Shown piece after piece: positions 17,777-28,116 of a DNA stretch of 64,000 nucleotides; the first letter of the stretch is position 1; the number at the start of each line of letters is the position of its first letter. The notes beneath the pieces are model-generated. The model made no database searches. It was not told the DNA's origin and saw only the letters and a list, made by a program, of their open reading frames with translations. The position numbers were made by a program, and so were the translations under genes. The DNA is from Halovenus rubra. Its GTDB lineage: Archaea > Halobacteriota > Halobacteria > Halobacteriales > Haloarculaceae. Location: assembly GCF_026586665.1 (NCBI RefSeq), contig NZ_JAODIY010000013.1, forward strand, positions 1 to 64,000, given 5' to 3'.

Positions 17777-18064
17777 ATGCCAGTGACACCTGAGAATCTG
17801 ACGCGACACGAACTCGTCGGTCTCGATGTCCGAGTCGTTGCTGCCTCCAACCCCGATATTATCGGGGCAGAAGGGACCGTCGTTTCCGAAACGACGCGAA
17901 CGCTCAGTATCGAACACGACGACCGGGTGTCACACGTGCCGAAGGATTGCGCCACCTTCGAATGGACGCTTCCCTCCGGGGAAGCAGTCGAGACTGCGGG
18001 CGAGACACTCATCGCTCGACCAGCCCGGCGCACAGAACAGAAGGGTGATTCGAAATGGGAATAG
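17777..18064 (+). CDS. rnp1: RNase P protein component 1 (Rpp29/Pop4)
   Basis: 95 residues forming an Sm-like barrel. Motifs are LVGLDVRVVAASNPDIIG and GTVVSETTRTLSIE. It partners with the RNase P RNA in 5' maturation of tRNA. Its usual archaeal location is between rpl29 and rps17, as here. It overlaps rps17 by 10 bases. Confidence 0.93.
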   Translation: MPVTPENLTRHELVGLDVRVVAASNPDIIGAEGTVVSETTRTLSIEHDDRVSHVPKDCATFEWTLPSGEAVETAGETLIARPARRTEQKGDSKWE

Positions 18065-18408
18065 GATTAGACGTAACGCAGCCACCAGAACCCGAGAACC
18101 CCGACGAGTACGACTATGAGACCTGTCCGTTCCACGGCGAGCTATCGGTTCGCGGACAGATTCTCGAAGGCAATGTCGTCTCGACGGAGATGGACAGGAC
18201 GGTCGTCGTTCAGCGAGAGTACGACGTAAACGTACCAAAATACGACCGAAAAATGAAACGACGTTCGCGCATCCCGGCCCACGTGCCAGAGGTGCTCGAA
18301 CCGCTGTCAGAAGGCGACAGCGTCAAAATTGCGGAGACACGACCGCTCTCGAAGACGAAATCACATGTCGTCGTCGAAGTGGTACAGGAAGACGGAGGTG
18401 ACGCCTGA
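18055..18408 (+). CDS. rps17: Ribosomal protein uS17
   Basis: 117 residues, archaeal form. The N-terminal extension ([19 protein letters not shown]) precedes the OB fold with [18 protein letters not shown] and the [17 protein letters not shown] loop. The stop overlaps the rpl14 start by one base. Confidence 0.96.
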   Translation: MGIGLDVTQPPEPENPDEYDYETCPFHGELSVRGQILEGNVVSTEMDRTVVVQREYDVNVPKYDRKMKRRSRIPAHVPEVLEPLSEGDSVKIAETRPLSKTKSHVVVEVVQEDGGDA

Positions 18409-18806
18409 TGGAAGCAATGAAAGCTGACGTGACACAGGGCCTCAAGAAAGGCTCTCTCATCACGTGTGCCGACAACACGGGAGCCCGTGAGCTGAAAGTC
18501 ATCAGCGTGCACAACTACTCTGGTCGCCTGAACCGCCAGCCGAAAGCTGGTCTTGGCGACAAAATAACGGTGTCGGTGACCAAAGGGACGCCCGAAATGC
18601 GGCGTCAGGTCCTCGAAGCCGTTATTGTCCGCCAGCGCAAGCCGATTCGACGCCCCGACGGCACACGTCTGTCCTTCGAGGACAACGCAGCCGTCATCGT
18701 CGACGAGAACGAGGACCCACGTGGCACCGAGCTGAAGGGTCCGATTGCGCGTGAGGTCGCAGAGCGGTTCGGAGCAATTGCCTCAACAGCTACGATGATA
18801 GTATGA
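18408..18806 (+). CDS. rpl14: Ribosomal protein uL14
   Basis: 132 residues. Motifs are [53 protein letters not shown] and the end [16 protein letters not shown]. It forms a bridge to the small subunit. It overlaps rpl24 by 4 bases. Confidence 0.97.
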   Translation: MEAMKADVTQGLKKGSLITCADNTGARELKVISVHNYSGRLNRQPKAGLGDKITVSVTKGTPEMRRQVLEAVIVRQRKPIRRPDGTRLSFEDNAAVIVDENEDPRGTELKGPIAREVAERFGAIASTATMIV

Positions 18807-19159
18807 CTCGCCAACCACACAAACAGCGAAAACGCGAACGAGACGCTCCGCTGCACGAGCGACACGAGCAGGTCAAGGCAACGCTGTCACAGGACCTGCG
18901 CGACGAGTTCGGTCAGCGTTCGATCCGCGTTAACACGGGCGATACGGTCGAGATTATGCGTGGCGACTTTGCCGATGAAGAAGGCGAAGTCGTCAATGTT
19001 GACCTCAGAGAGGCATCCGTTCACGTTGAAGATGTGACCGTCGAGACGGTCGACGGGGAAGAGGTCCCCAAGCCACTCGACGCCAGCAACCTTCGCGTGA
19101 CAAGCCTTGACCGCTCGGACTCAGTACGCATCGAGCGTCTGGAGGAAGATAACGAATGA
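18803..19159 (+). CDS. rpl24: Ribosomal protein uL24
   Basis: 118 residues. Basic start [20 protein letters not shown], then a KOW motif ([20 protein letters not shown]). It is an early assembly protein. It overlaps rps4e by 4 bases. Confidence 0.96.
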   Translation: MTRQPHKQRKRERDAPLHERHEQVKATLSQDLRDEFGQRSIRVNTGDTVEIMRGDFADEEGEVVNVDLREASVHVEDVTVETVDGEEVPKPLDASNLRVTSLDRSDSVRIERLEEDNE

Positions 19160-19878
19160 CGCACCATCAGAAACGACTGTCAGTTCCCAAGAGCTGGCCA
19201 GTCGAACGGAAAGAGGAGATGTTCACCGTCAAGGCGGGTGCCGGCCCACACGGCGAGTCGGGAGTGCCGCTCCTGATTCTCCTGCGGGACGTGCTCGGCT
19301 ACGTCGACAACCGGAAGGAAGCCCGCTACGCGTTGAACCAGGACAGTGTCCACATCAACGGAACGCCTATCAGCGACGAGGAACGCCCCGTCGGCATGTT
19401 CGATATCCTTGCGTTCACCGAACGCGAGGAGTACTACCGGGTGTTCCCCGATGAGGGTGGTCGGCTTACGCTGACACCTATCGACGAGGACGCAGCCGGC
19501 AGCAAGCTCGGAAAAATCGACGGGAAACAGCACGTTCCCGGCGGAGACCTCCAGCTAACCCTGCACGACGGCCATACGCTCCTTGTCGAAGACGGGAGCG
19601 GCTACAGCGTCGATGACTCGCTCGTTGTCGACAACGAGGATGACGAAATCGTTGCGCACTTTGAGTACGAAGAAGGTGCACTCGCGACGGCTGTCGCCGG
19701 CAAACACGCCGGCCAGATCGGAACAATCGAAGAGATTCGCGTCTCAAAGAGTAGTTCCTCGAACGACGTTGTTCTGTCGGCCTATGACGAAGACGGAACG
19801 TTCGAAACCGTCGAAGAGTACATCGTCACCATCGACGAGAACTTCATCGGCGGCGATTCAACGGAGGGAGATGAATGA
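19156..19878 (+). CDS. rps4e: Ribosomal protein eS4
   Basis: 240 residues of the archaeal/eukaryotic S4e family. It has an S4-like RNA-binding segment ([39 protein letters not shown]), then a central domain and a C-terminal KOW ([13 protein letters not shown]). It overlaps rpl5 by 4 bases. Confidence 0.96.
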   Translation: MTHHQKRLSVPKSWPVERKEEMFTVKAGAGPHGESGVPLLILLRDVLGYVDNRKEARYALNQDSVHINGTPISDEERPVGMFDILAFTEREEYYRVFPDEGGRLTLTPIDEDAAGSKLGKIDGKQHVPGGDLQLTLHDGHTLLVEDGSGYSVDDSLVVDNEDDEIVAHFEYEEGALATAVAGKHAGQIGTIEEIRVSKSSSSNDVVLSAYDEDGTFETVEEYIVTIDENFIGGDSTEGDE

Positions 19879-20393
19879 GCACGACGGAGTTCCACGAGAT
19901 GCGCGAGCCACGTATCGAGAAGGTCGTCGTCCACATGGGCGTCGGTCAAGGTGGCCGCGAACTCGGTGAAGCGGAAGATATCATTGGCGAGCTGGCCGAA
20001 CAACAGCCTGTCAGAACGACCGCCAAGGAGACCGAGCCAGAGTTTGGCATCCGTGAGGGAGAGCCAATCGGGACAAAAGTAACGCTGCGCGACGAGGAAG
20101 CAAAGTCGTTCCTTGCAACTGGACTGACGCTTGTCGACCTCGAACGTAACCAGTTCGACGACACCGGCAACTTCAGCTTCGGTATCGAGGACCATACGGA
20201 CTTCCCAAGCCAGGAATATGACCCGACTATCGGTATCTACGGGCTCGACGTGACAGTGAACCTGGTTCGTCCGGGCTACCGCGTCGCAAAGCGAGACAAG
20301 GCGTCTCGTTCGATTCCCTCGGACCACCGACTCACAATCGACGATGCAGTTGCGTACATCGAATCCACGTTCGACGTGGAGGTGACAGCATGA
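19875..20393 (+). CDS. rpl5: Ribosomal protein uL5
   Basis: 172 residues. Motifs are [40 protein letters not shown] and the C-terminal [20 protein letters not shown]. It binds 5S rRNA together with uL18. It overlaps rps14 by 4 bases. Confidence 0.96.
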   Translation: MSTTEFHEMREPRIEKVVVHMGVGQGGRELGEAEDIIGELAEQQPVRTTAKETEPEFGIREGEPIGTKVTLRDEEAKSFLATGLTLVDLERNQFDDTGNFSFGIEDHTDFPSQEYDPTIGIYGLDVTVNLVRPGYRVAKRDKASRSIPSDHRLTIDDAVAYIESTFDVEVTA

Positions 20394-20572
20394 GCGAAAG
20401 TGAAGGAGAAGAGCCCACCACAGGCGAGCAAGCCGCAAAGCGGACGGACCAGCTACGGGAGTGCCAGCGCTGTGGCCGCAAACAGGGCCTGGTTAGCAAG
20501 TACGACATCTACCTTTGTCGCCAGTGCTTCCGTGAGGTATCCCGAAGCATGGGCTTTAAGAAATACTCATGA
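20390..20572 (+). CDS. rps14: Ribosomal protein uS14 (zinc form)
   Basis: 60 residues. The zinc ribbon is intact: CQRCGRK and, 15 residues later, CRQCFRE, then [10 protein letters not shown]. The N-terminus is extended by an acidic segment of about 20 residues ([11 protein letters not shown]), a haloarchaeal feature. It overlaps rps8 by 4 bases. Confidence 0.95.
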   Translation: MSESEGEEPTTGEQAAKRTDQLRECQRCGRKQGLVSKYDIYLCRQCFREVSRSMGFKKYS

Positions 20573-20961
20573 CAGGAAACGATCCACTCGCCAACGCGCT
20601 TTCGGCTATCGATAACGGAGAGGGCGTCGGGCATCTGAAACAGGAGGTACAACCCGCCTCGAACGAGATTGGTAGTGTACTCGAGGTCTTCTATGACCGC
20701 GGATACATCGACGGTTTCCAGCATATCGACGACGGTAAGGCTGGAACGTTTGAGGTCGAACTAAAAGGAGCCATCAACGAGTGTGGCCCCGTCAAACCCC
20801 GATACTCTGTCGGTGCCGAAGAGTACGAAAAATGGGAGAAACGATTTCTCCCAGCCCGTGACTACGGGACGCTCATCGTCACCACCTCGCATGGCATCAT
20901 GAGCCACTACGAGGCACGTGAGGCCGGGATTGGCGGACAGGTCATCGCTTACGTCTACTAA
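20569..20961 (+). CDS. rps8: Ribosomal protein uS8
   Basis: 130 residues. Begins [18 protein letters not shown]. It has the C-terminal RNA-binding core with [20 protein letters not shown] and ends GGQVIAYVY. It binds the central domain of 16S rRNA. Confidence 0.97.
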   Translation: MTGNDPLANALSAIDNGEGVGHLKQEVQPASNEIGSVLEVFYDRGYIDGFQHIDDGKAGTFEVELKGAINECGPVKPRYSVGAEEYEKWEKRFLPARDYGTLIVTTSHGIMSHYEAREAGIGGQVIAYVY

Positions 20962-20963
20962 CA

Positions 20964-21500
20964 ATGCCAGAAGAACGACTCGACATACCAGAGGAGGTGA
21001 GCGCTGAGATGGACCATCTTGAGCTCACCGTCGAAGGACAGAACGGCAGCGTAACGCGCCGACTGTGGTATCCAGATGTGTCTGTTTCGGTCGATGGTGA
21101 CGAGGTTGTCATCGCGACCGAAAACGACGACGCACAGACAATGTCCACAGTGGGGACCTTCCAGAGCCACATCGAGAACATGTTCTACGGCGTCACTGAG
21201 GGATGGGAGTACGAGATGGAAGTCTTCTACTCTCACTTCCCAATGCAGGTGAACGTCGAGGACGGAGCCGTTGTCATCGAGAATTTCCTCGGTGAACGAG
21301 CCCCGCGTCGGGCCCCAATCCACGGGAATACCGACGTTGAGGTTGACGGCGAAGAGATTACGCTCAGCGGTCCCGACATTGAATCGGTCGGCCAGACAGC
21401 TGCCGATATTGAACAGCTCACGCGTGTGACAGACAAAGACGTTCGCGTCTTCCAAGACGGCGTCTACATCACCGCGAAACCGAGCCGAGGTGACGCATAA
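20964..21500 (+). CDS. rpl6: Ribosomal protein uL6
   Basis: 178 residues, a duplicated fold. Motifs are [17 protein letters not shown] and, in the second half, [20 protein letters not shown]. It sits near the factor-binding site. Its stop overlaps the rpl32e start by one base. Confidence 0.96.
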   Translation: MPEERLDIPEEVSAEMDHLELTVEGQNGSVTRRLWYPDVSVSVDGDEVVIATENDDAQTMSTVGTFQSHIENMFYGVTEGWEYEMEVFYSHFPMQVNVEDGAVVIENFLGERAPRRAPIHGNTDVEVDGEEITLSGPDIESVGQTAADIEQLTRVTDKDVRVFQDGVYITAKPSRGDA

Positions 21501-22522
21501 TGAGTGACCAACCGGAAGACGCCGAAGAAATCGAAGACGAAGCGGCAGACGAAACTGAAGCCGTCGCGACGGAACTGACCGGACTTGGCGGTGTCGACGA
21601 GGAGACGGCATCAACGATTCGCGATGCCGGCTTCGAAACCGTCGAACACGTCAGCGCCGCGACGCAAGACCAGATTCAGGACGTTGAGGGAGTCAGCACC
21701 GCGCTGGCCGCCCGCATCAAGGCTGAGACCGACGAGGTCGAAGTCAGTGACAACGTCGAAGCCGATGTCGACGAACTCAGCAGTGACGAGAGCGACACGG
21801 CAGAAACCGACGACAGCGATGATGAAGACGAGGAGCCAGAAATTCAGGAACTTACCGACATCAGCGGCGTCGGTGATGCCAAGGCAGACTCGCTTCAAGA
21901 CGCTGGCTACGATTCGGTTGCCAAGGTCAAAGGTGCAAGTCAGGACGAACTCGCTAATGTCGACGGTATCGGCATGGCACTGGCTGCCCGTGTCAAGGCC
22001 GATATCGGCGACCTCGAAGTAAGTGAGGACGTCGAGGCTGATATTGAAGCTGACGAGGAAACCGAGGAAGCAGAGGACGTCGAAACGGAGCTCCGTCCTC
22101 GCGGCCTCGCCGACAAGACACCGACGCTCGATGACGAGACCGAACGACTGCTCACCGAGCGCTCCCGAATCAGCAAACCGCAGTTCAATCGGCAGGATTA
22201 CCACAAGAAAAAGCGCGTCCCCACTTCGTGGCGACGCCCACGCGGCCAGCTCTCCCGACAGCGGAAGGGTATCAAGGGGAAAGGCGACACTGTACAGGCG
22301 GGCTTTCGCTCGCCGACCGCAGTTCGTGGCCTGCACCCCTCTGGCTTTGAAGAAGTTCGGGTTCACAACACCGACGATCTCGAAGGTGTCAACCCTGACA
22401 CGCAGGCAGTCCGCATTGCCTCTAAAGTTGGCGGTCGCAAGCGCGAGCAGATTGAGGAAGTCGCCGAAGACCGCGAGATTCGCGTTCTCAATCCCACCTA
22501 CGAAGAGGTTGAAGTAGAATGA
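21500..22522 (+). CDS. rpl32e: Ribosomal protein eL32 with two helix-hairpin-helix repeats
   Basis: 340 residues, about 100 longer than the haloarchaeal form I know. The C-terminal 140 residues are ordinary eL32 ([48 protein letters not shown]). Ahead of it lie two related helix-hairpin-helix modules, at residues about 26-84 ([20 protein letters not shown]) and 118-175 ([20 protein letters not shown]). Each ends in LAAR-K and is followed by an acidic linker. The usual haloarchaeal protein has a single such module, so this is a tandem duplication with divergence. It overlaps rpl19e by 4 bases. Confidence 0.95.
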   Translation: MSDQPEDAEEIEDEAADETEAVATELTGLGGVDEETASTIRDAGFETVEHVSAATQDQIQDVEGVSTALAARIKAETDEVEVSDNVEADVDELSSDESDTAETDDSDDEDEEPEIQELTDISGVGDAKADSLQDAGYDSVAKVKGASQDELANVDGIGMALAARVKADIGDLEVSEDVEADIEADEETEEAEDVETELRPRGLADKTPTLDDETERLLTERSRISKPQFNRQDYHKKKRVPTSWRRPRGQLSRQRKGIKGKGDTVQAGFRSPTAVRGLHPSGFEEVRVHNTDDLEGVNPDTQAVRIASKVGGRKREQIEEVAEDREIRVLNPTYEEVEVE

Positions 22523-22968
22523 CGGACCTGAAAGCACAGAAACGGCTCGCATCGGACGTGCTCGACGTGGGCAAGAACAAGCTCTGGTTTGACCCTGACC
22601 GACAGGGTGATATCGCGGAGGCGATTACCCGTGAAGACATCCGCGAACTGGTCGACGAAGGCGTTATCAGAGCGGACCCCCCACAGGGGAACTCCCGCGG
22701 CCGTGCACGCGAACGACAGAAAAAGCAGTCTTACGGCCACCAGAAAGGCCCCGGCTCCCGGAAAGGGAAGGCCGGTGGTCGGCAAGACCCGAAAGAAGAG
22801 TGGCAGTCAAGCATTCGCGCGCTCCGAACACATCTGCGCGACCTACGCGACGACGGCGAACTCGACCGAACGCAGTACCGCGACTTGTACGACAAGGCCG
22901 GCGGTGGCGAGTTCGACAGTGTCGCAGACCTCGAACGATACATCGACGAAACTTACGGTGAAGCATAA
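22519..22968 (+). CDS. rpl19e: Ribosomal protein eL19
   Basis: 149 residues. Motifs are [40 protein letters not shown] and the basic linker [20 protein letters not shown]. It makes an inter-subunit bridge. It overlaps rpl18 by one base. Confidence 0.96.
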   Translation: MTDLKAQKRLASDVLDVGKNKLWFDPDRQGDIAEAITREDIRELVDEGVIRADPPQGNSRGRARERQKKQSYGHQKGPGSRKGKAGGRQDPKEEWQSSIRALRTHLRDLRDDGELDRTQYRDLYDKAGGGEFDSVADLERYIDETYGEA

Positions 22969-23528
22969 TGGCAACAGGACCACGCTACACGGTGCCGATG
23001 CGGCGTCGCCGCGAGGCCCGAACCGATTACCATCAGCGGTTGCGCCTGCTGAAATCAGGCAAACCTCGTCTCGTTGCTCGCAAGAGCAACAGCCACGTCA
23101 GGGCGCAGCTGGTCGTTACCGGCCCACAGGGCGACGAGACAATTGCAAGTGCACACTCGGGAGACCTCGAGGAGTACGGCTGGGAAGCCCCGACCGGCAA
23201 CATACCGGCGGCATACCTGACCGGACTTCTCGCAGGCCTGCGTGCGCATGAAGCAGGGCTCGACGAGGCCGTACTCGACATCGGACTGAACTCCCCGACA
23301 CCGGGGAGCAAGATCTTTGCAGTACAGGAAGGCGCACTTGACGCCGGACTCGAAATCCCCCACAGCGACGACGTGCTGGCCGACTGGTCACGCACGCGTG
23401 GCGAGCATATCGCCGACTATGCCGACCAGCAGGACGGCCTCTACAGCGGGGAGTTCGACGCAACAGACCTGCCAGCGCATTTCGACGAGATGCGCGAGAC
23501 GTTGCTGGAAGGAGAGGTTGAACTATGA
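22968..23528 (+). CDS. rpl18: Ribosomal protein uL18
   Basis: 186 residues, archaeal length. The basic N-terminus ([20 protein letters not shown]) contacts 5S rRNA. The core carries [16 protein letters not shown] and [19 protein letters not shown]. It overlaps rps5 by 4 bases. Confidence 0.96.
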   Translation: MATGPRYTVPMRRRREARTDYHQRLRLLKSGKPRLVARKSNSHVRAQLVVTGPQGDETIASAHSGDLEEYGWEAPTGNIPAAYLTGLLAGLRAHEAGLDEAVLDIGLNSPTPGSKIFAVQEGALDAGLEIPHSDDVLADWSRTRGEHIADYADQQDGLYSGEFDATDLPAHFDEMRETLLEGEVEL

Positions 23529-24163
23529 GTGCCGAAGACGGATGGGAACCACAGACGCGACTCGGACGGAAAGTCGCAGACGGCGAGATAGACTCGATGG
23601 AGGAGGCCCTGAACTCGGGACTCCCATTGAAAGAACCGGAGCTTGTCGACCAGTTGGTACCGGACCTTGAAGACGAGGTTCTCGACATCAACATGGTCCA
23701 GCGAATGACCGACTCCGGACGACGCGTGAAGTTCCGCTGTGTCGTCGTTGTCGGCAACCGCAACGGCCTCATCGGCTACGCCGAGGGTCGTGATGACCAA
23801 GTCGGCGGCGCAATCCAGAAAGCCATCAACATCGGCAAGCTGAATCTGGTAAAGATTCCGCTTGGCAGTGGCTCCTGGGAGGACCGACCCGGCGGGACAA
23901 ACTCGCTGGTTCGGAACACTGAGGGTAAAGCGGGAAGCGTGACGGTCGAACTCCGTCCCGCGCCGCGTGGCCTCGGACTCGCAGCCGCAGAAACACCCCG
24001 ACATGTGCTCGAACTCGCCGGCGTTCAGGATGCTTGGACCCGGAGTGACGGTAACACCCGAACGACGGTCAACTTCGCTAAGGCGACGTTCAATGCCCTG
24101 CGAAAGACCGCCGAAACACGGGTTCCCGAGCACGCCATGGAACAACAGGAGGTAGTCGAATGA
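23525..24163 (+). CDS. rps5: Ribosomal protein uS5
   Basis: 212 residues. The double-stranded RNA-binding-like domain has [20 protein letters not shown]. The C-terminal domain has [20 protein letters not shown] and [20 protein letters not shown]. It affects decoding accuracy. It overlaps rpl30 by 4 bases. Confidence 0.96.
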   Translation: MSAEDGWEPQTRLGRKVADGEIDSMEEALNSGLPLKEPELVDQLVPDLEDEVLDINMVQRMTDSGRRVKFRCVVVVGNRNGLIGYAEGRDDQVGGAIQKAINIGKLNLVKIPLGSGSWEDRPGGTNSLVRNTEGKAGSVTVELRPAPRGLGLAAAETPRHVLELAGVQDAWTRSDGNTRTTVNFAKATFNALRKTAETRVPEHAMEQQEVVE

Positions 24164-24624
24164 AAGCAATTGTTCAGCTTCGTGGCGAAGTAAATATCAA
24201 TCAGGACATCGTTGACACGATGGAGATGCTCAACATCGGCCGTGTCAATCACGCAACCTTCGTTCCCGAGGAGCCGACCTATGAAGGGATGATCACGAAG
24301 GTAAACGACTACGTTGCACACGGACAACCGAGTGAAGAAATCGTCGCACTCCTGCTTGAGGAGCGAGCTGAGCCCGCAGAGGGTGACGCAGACATCGATG
24401 ATGAATGGGTCAGCGAGAACACAGCCTACAGCTCTGTAGACGATATCGCTGGCGCGCTGGTGGACGAGGAGACGACGCTACAGGATTCTGGTCTGTCACC
24501 GACCCTCCGCCTGCACCCGCCCCGGAGTGGCCATGATGGTATCAAGCAGCCGGTTTCTACCGGTGGTCAACTTGGTGTCCACGAAACAGACGACCTCGAT
24601 TCACTACTGGAGGCGATGCGATAA
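24160..24624 (+). CDS. rpl30: Ribosomal protein uL30
   Basis: 154 residues, the long archaeal form. The ferredoxin-like core ([34 protein letters not shown]) is followed by an archaeal extension ending in [20 protein letters not shown]. Its stop overlaps rpl15 by one base. Confidence 0.96.
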   Translation: MKAIVQLRGEVNINQDIVDTMEMLNIGRVNHATFVPEEPTYEGMITKVNDYVAHGQPSEEIVALLLEERAEPAEGDADIDDEWVSENTAYSSVDDIAGALVDEETTLQDSGLSPTLRLHPPRSGHDGIKQPVSTGGQLGVHETDDLDSLLEAMR

Positions 24625-25097
24625 TGTCGAACAAAAAGAAACGACAGCGCGGGTCACGGACCCACGGCGGCGGTTCACACAAGAACCGCCGTGGTGCCGG
24701 TCATCGCGGCGGTCGCGGTGACGCCGGCCGTGACAAACACGAGATGCACAACCACGAGCCGCTTGGCAAGTCCGGCTTTAGCCGACCAGAGAAAGTGCAA
24801 GACGAGGTTATCACCGTCGACGTACAAACGCTCGACGAAGATATCCTCCTGCACGTTGCCGACGATAACGCCGAGGAAGCGAACAATCGCTACATCCTTG
24901 ACGCGCGCGACGTGGTTGATGACGGTCACGACGCTGATGTCGTGAAAGTGCTTGGAAACGGACAGGTACGCAACCAACTTGAGATTACCGCTGACGCCTT
25001 CTCCGAGGGTGCACGCGAAAAAATCAACGGAGCAGATGGATTCGTAAAACTGACGGAGAGGGCTTCCGAAAACGAAGCAAACGAGACAGAGAATTAG
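24624..25097 (+). CDS. rpl15: Ribosomal protein uL15
   Basis: 157 residues. The Gly/Arg-rich N-terminus (KKKRQRGSRTHGGGSHKNRR) penetrates 23S rRNA. A globular C-terminal domain follows (VVKVLGNGQVRNQLEITADA). secY begins 2 bases after its stop codon (25099). Confidence 0.96.
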   Translation: MSNKKKRQRGSRTHGGGSHKNRRGAGHRGGRGDAGRDKHEMHNHEPLGKSGFSRPEKVQDEVITVDVQTLDEDILLHVADDNAEEANNRYILDARDVVDDGHDADVVKVLGNGQVRNQLEITADAFSEGAREKINGADGFVKLTERASENEANETEN

Positions 25098-25098
25098 T

Positions 25099-26586
25099 AT
25101 GAGCTGGAAGGACACCGCCGAACCCGTACTCACCCGCATGCCCTCGGTACGACGGCCCGAAGGGCACATTCCGTTCAAGCGAAAGCTTGGCTGGACAGCG
25201 GGTATTCTAGTACTGTACTTCTTCCTGACGAACGTGATGCTCTTTGGCGTCGCGCAGGGAGAAGGAACGGACATCTTCGGGCAGTTCCGCTCGATTCTTG
25301 CAGGGTCGTCAGGCTCGCTCCTGCAAGTTGGAATTGGCCCAATTGTCACTGCGAGCATCGTGCTCCAGTTGCTCGGCGGTGCCGACCTGCTCGGTCTCGA
25401 TACGCAGAACAACCCGCGTGACCAGGTGCTGTATCAGGGGCTCCAGAAGTTCCTCGTGTTGGTGATGATCGCATTGACCGGCATGCCGATGGTGTTCTCT
25501 GGTGGCTTCCTCCCTGTCGACTCGGGTCTTGCGACCAGTCTTGGACTCTCTGACGCTGGATTGCAGTGGATTATCTTCGCACAGGTGTTCATCGGTGGCG
25601 TCCTCATCCTTTATATGGACGAGGTCGTGAGCAAATGGGGAATCGGGAGCGGTGTTGGCCTGTTCATTATCGCCGGTGTGAGCCAGCGACTGATTGGCGG
25701 CCTCCTTGAGTTCCCATTTATCACGCCAGCAAACGTCGACTCCTACGGAGTTATTCCAAAATGGATTCGGCTTGCCACCGGACAGCAAGAGCTGTCAGGC
25801 GGCCTGTTGACCACGCAAGGAATACGAGACCTGATATTTGGACAGGGTGAGTTGCTCGCCATCTTCACGACGGTGTCGATTTTCGTCATCGTCGTCTACG
25901 CCGAGAGCGTCCGTGTCGAGATTCCACTCTCGAACGCCCGTGTCAAGGGTGCGCGCGGACGATTCCCGGTGAAGCTTATCTACGCGAGCGTTTTGCCGAT
26001 GATTCTGGTTCGCGCACTGCAGATGAATCTCCAGTTCGTCGGCCGTATCCTGCACAGCCAGTGGGCTGGGATGCCCGGTTTACTTGGCAACTACAGCGCT
26101 GAAGGGAACCCGATAAGCGGGTTCTTCTACTACGTTGCACCAGTCCAGTCACCAGATGACTGGATGTGGTTCATCGGAGCCGGTCGCGGCCAGTCGGCTA
26201 TCGACATCATGATTCGGGTCGGCGTTGACCTGACCGTCATGGTTGTCGGTGGCGCAGTCTTCGCCATCTTCTGGGTGAAGACCACTGACATGGGGCCGGA
26301 GGCGACTGCCCAACAGATTCACAACTCGGGCATGCAGATTCCTGGCTTCAGGCAGAACGTCAAGAGCATCGAGCGTGTGCTTGGACAGTATATCCCACAA
26401 GTGACCGTCATTGGTGGTGCACTCGTCGGTGTGCTTGCAGTGGGCGCGAATATGCTGGGGACAATCGGTGGAGTCTCCGGAACTGGCCTACTGCTGACAG
26501 TCTCTATCACGTACAAGCTCTACGAGCAGATGGCCGAAGAGCAACTGATGGAGATGCACCCGATGATGCGAAAGATGTTCGGCTAG
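25099..26586 (+). CDS. secY: Preprotein translocase subunit SecY
   Basis: 495 residues with ten predicted membrane segments. It forms the protein-conducting channel with SecE and SecG/Sec61-beta. Visible features are the plug region after the first segment, GGADLLGLDTQNNPRDQVLY, the cytoplasmic loop with SVRVEIPLSNARVKGARGRF that contacts the ribosome, and the end MEMHPMMRKMFG. It is the last gene of the operon. In many haloarchaea adk follows, but here the operon ends with a hairpin/T-run and an opposing gene. Confidence 0.97.
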   Translation: MSWKDTAEPVLTRMPSVRRPEGHIPFKRKLGWTAGILVLYFFLTNVMLFGVAQGEGTDIFGQFRSILAGSSGSLLQVGIGPIVTASIVLQLLGGADLLGLDTQNNPRDQVLYQGLQKFLVLVMIALTGMPMVFSGGFLPVDSGLATSLGLSDAGLQWIIFAQVFIGGVLILYMDEVVSKWGIGSGVGLFIIAGVSQRLIGGLLEFPFITPANVDSYGVIPKWIRLATGQQELSGGLLTTQGIRDLIFGQGELLAIFTTVSIFVIVVYAESVRVEIPLSNARVKGARGRFPVKLIYASVLPMILVRALQMNLQFVGRILHSQWAGMPGLLGNYSAEGNPISGFFYYVAPVQSPDDWMWFIGAGRGQSAIDIMIRVGVDLTVMVVGGAVFAIFWVKTTDMGPEATAQQIHNSGMQIPGFRQNVKSIERVLGQYIPQVTVIGGALVGVLAVGANMLGTIGGVSGTGLLLTVSITYKLYEQMAEEQLMEMHPMMRKMFG

Positions 26587-26594
26587 TGTTACTC

Positions 26595-26626
26595 AACGTT
26601 CACTCATAGACGCTCGAACGTTTTTT
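26595..26626 (+). terminator. Hairpin plus T-run after secY
   Basis: aacgttc (26595-26601) and gaacgtt (26616-26622) form a 7-bp perfect stem, followed directly by further T residues (26621-26626). It lies 8 bases after the secY stop, where the ribosomal operon should end. Archaeal termination needs mainly the T-run, so the stem may be secondary. Confidence 0.55.
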
Positions 26627-26740
26627 CCAATTCCGCAACTTGAGTTGCTGTCGACGTGCTGAGATTTAAGAGCAGACTCACTGTTATCGTTACTCAGCAC
26701 GGCCTATCAGTTGACTCCAAGTTCTATCTCGGCATTGAGT

Positions 26741-26755
26741 CTGACTCGGAGTCAG
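26741..26755. repeat. Perfect palindrome between convergent genes
   Basis: ctgactc-g-gagtcag, 7-bp arms around one base, about 90 bases before the 3' end of the beta-lactamase-fold gene. It may be a terminator element or a protein-binding site. Nothing else is recognisable in 26627-26844. Confidence 0.35.
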
Positions 26756-26844
26756 TACTTTAGGATAATATTGTCTCAGTTTCGTGGCAACACCAGCAAG
26801 CGAGAATAACCACCGGTACGTGTCATTCATCGGGGCAATAGCGT

Positions 26845-28116
26845 TCAGTTCTCGATGCTGCTGAATGCCTCGTCGAGTTGTGTGTATATCTGCTGAGAAT
26901 TTCCGCGCAAGCGACGGTCGTTGAACAGCGTAACGACCCATCCCTCGGGGCGACGACCGGCGTAACCAAAGGAGTCATAGACCGAGCCGAACCACGCAAG
27001 CGTCGACTGGTCAGTCTGTTCGAACACCGATTCAAAAGAGTCGTAGCGCTGGCCGTTAACCCAGATCCACTGGAGTTCATCCAGTGCGCGGGCGAGGTCG
27101 GGCGCGCGCGCGACGAAGCCGCCGGCACCGCTGAACGCGCTGAGGACCATCCCGTAGTCGGCACATGCAGCCGTTCCGTTCTGGGTATAGATGTCCTCAC
27201 ACTGCTCTGAGTCGTCGTACCAGATCTCATCTGGTCGTCGGTCTTCCGGCCGGGTCTCACCGAGATGGATATCTGTCGCGTTCGCGGGCTCAAAAAGATT
27301 CTCCGAGACCACCGACGCGAAGGTATCGCCCGTAATGCCCTCAATGACCAGCGACAGCATGACGTACCCGATGTTCGAGTAGACGTTGTCGGTGCCGGGG
27401 TCGAACTGCAGCGGCTGGTCGAGGACATACCGGACAAAGTCGTCGCGCTCGGGTACGTCGTCAAGGCCAAGCGCTTCTACGACAACCAACGGATTGAACA
27501 GTGGATTCGCGTTTTCGAACCGGTTCCAGCCGCCAGCATGATTCAGGAGCTGCTCGATAGTGATCTGGCGGATGCGCTCGTCTGCTGGCTCACCCTCCGG
27601 CGGGTCGACAGACAACAGCGGGTAAAATTCGTCATCAAGTGCGAGATCGCCAGACTCCACGAGTCGAAGGACAGCGTCGGCAGTAAACAGCTTAGAGAGA
27701 CTCCCGATGCGGAACATCGCTCTGGGGTCAACCGGCTCGGTTCGCTCGCGGTCGCCCCAGCCATAGCCCCGCACCAGTTCCATCGCTTCATCGCGATAGA
27801 GTGCAAGCGAACCCGCACCGTAGTCACGGTCTGTCATGTACTCGACGGTCGCTTTGTCGAGCGGTCGTAACTCGGGAACTGATTCGCCAGACAGCGGAAT
27901 TTTGTCGGTTACCTCTGTCGGTGTCTCAGTTGGTGTATCCGTCGAGGTCTCGGTTTTCGCTTTCGTTGCCGTCTCGGTCGGCGTCGCGGTGGCAGTCGGC
28001 GACTCTCCGTCGTCGCCGCCAAGACAGCCCCCAAGGGCCAATACGCCGGTAGCCGTGCCCGTGCGAAGGAGTGTCCGTCGGTCGATACGGGTCTGGGTCT
28101 GTGGTTTGTCGGTCAT
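26845..28116 (-). CDS. Beta-lactamase-fold serine hydrolase, secreted lipoprotein
   Basis: 423 residues. A twin-arginine-type lipoprotein signal (RRTLLRTGTATGVLALGGC, lipobox Cys31) is followed by a Thr/Glu-rich linker to about residue 75. The class C beta-lactamase/D-aminopeptidase domain has the catalytic SxxK at Ser139-Lys142 (GSLSKLF) and the YSNIGY tyrosine motif, so it looks active. Haloarchaea lack peptidoglycan, so it is more likely an esterase or peptidase than a lactamase. Its start overlaps the stop of the Cro-like regulator by 4 bases, so it belongs to the operon starting at 28774. Confidence 0.85.
   Translation of the reverse strand: MTDKPQTQTRIDRRTLLRTGTATGVLALGGCLGGDDGESPTATATPTETATKAKTETSTDTPTETPTEVTDKIPLSGESVPELRPLDKATVEYMTDRDYGAGSLALYRDEAMELVRGYGWGDRERTEPVDPRAMFRIGSLSKLFTADAVLRLVESGDLALDDEFYPLLSVDPPEGEPADERIRQITIEQLLNHAGGWNRFENANPLFNPLVVVEALGLDDVPERDDFVRYVLDQPLQFDPGTDNVYSNIGYVMLSLVIEGITGDTFASVVSENLFEPANATDIHLGETRPEDRRPDEIWYDDSEQCEDIYTQNGTAACADYGMVLSAFSGAGGFVARAPDLARALDELQWIWVNGQRYDSFESVFEQTDQSTLAWFGSVYDSFGYAGRRPEGWVVTLFNDRRLRGNSQQIYTQLDEAFSSIEN

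Noticed and set aside
21611-22552. 313-codon open frame antisense to rpl32e
   Set aside because: It mirrors a GC-rich, repetitive acidic gene; its residues are the expected shadow pattern and it has no start context or family similarity.
23441-24169. 242-codon open frame antisense to rps5
   Set aside because: Long antisense frames are common in high-GC3 genes, and the sense strand is an unmistakable ribosomal protein.
27265-27870. 201-codon plus-strand frame inside the beta-lactamase-fold gene
   Set aside because: Shadow of a well-supported minus-strand gene with intact catalytic motifs.
26845-28116. Reading the serine hydrolase as an antibiotic-resistance beta-lactamase
   Set aside because: Haloarchaea lack peptidoglycan and are insensitive to beta-lactams; the SxxK/YxN fold is shared with esterases and peptidases.
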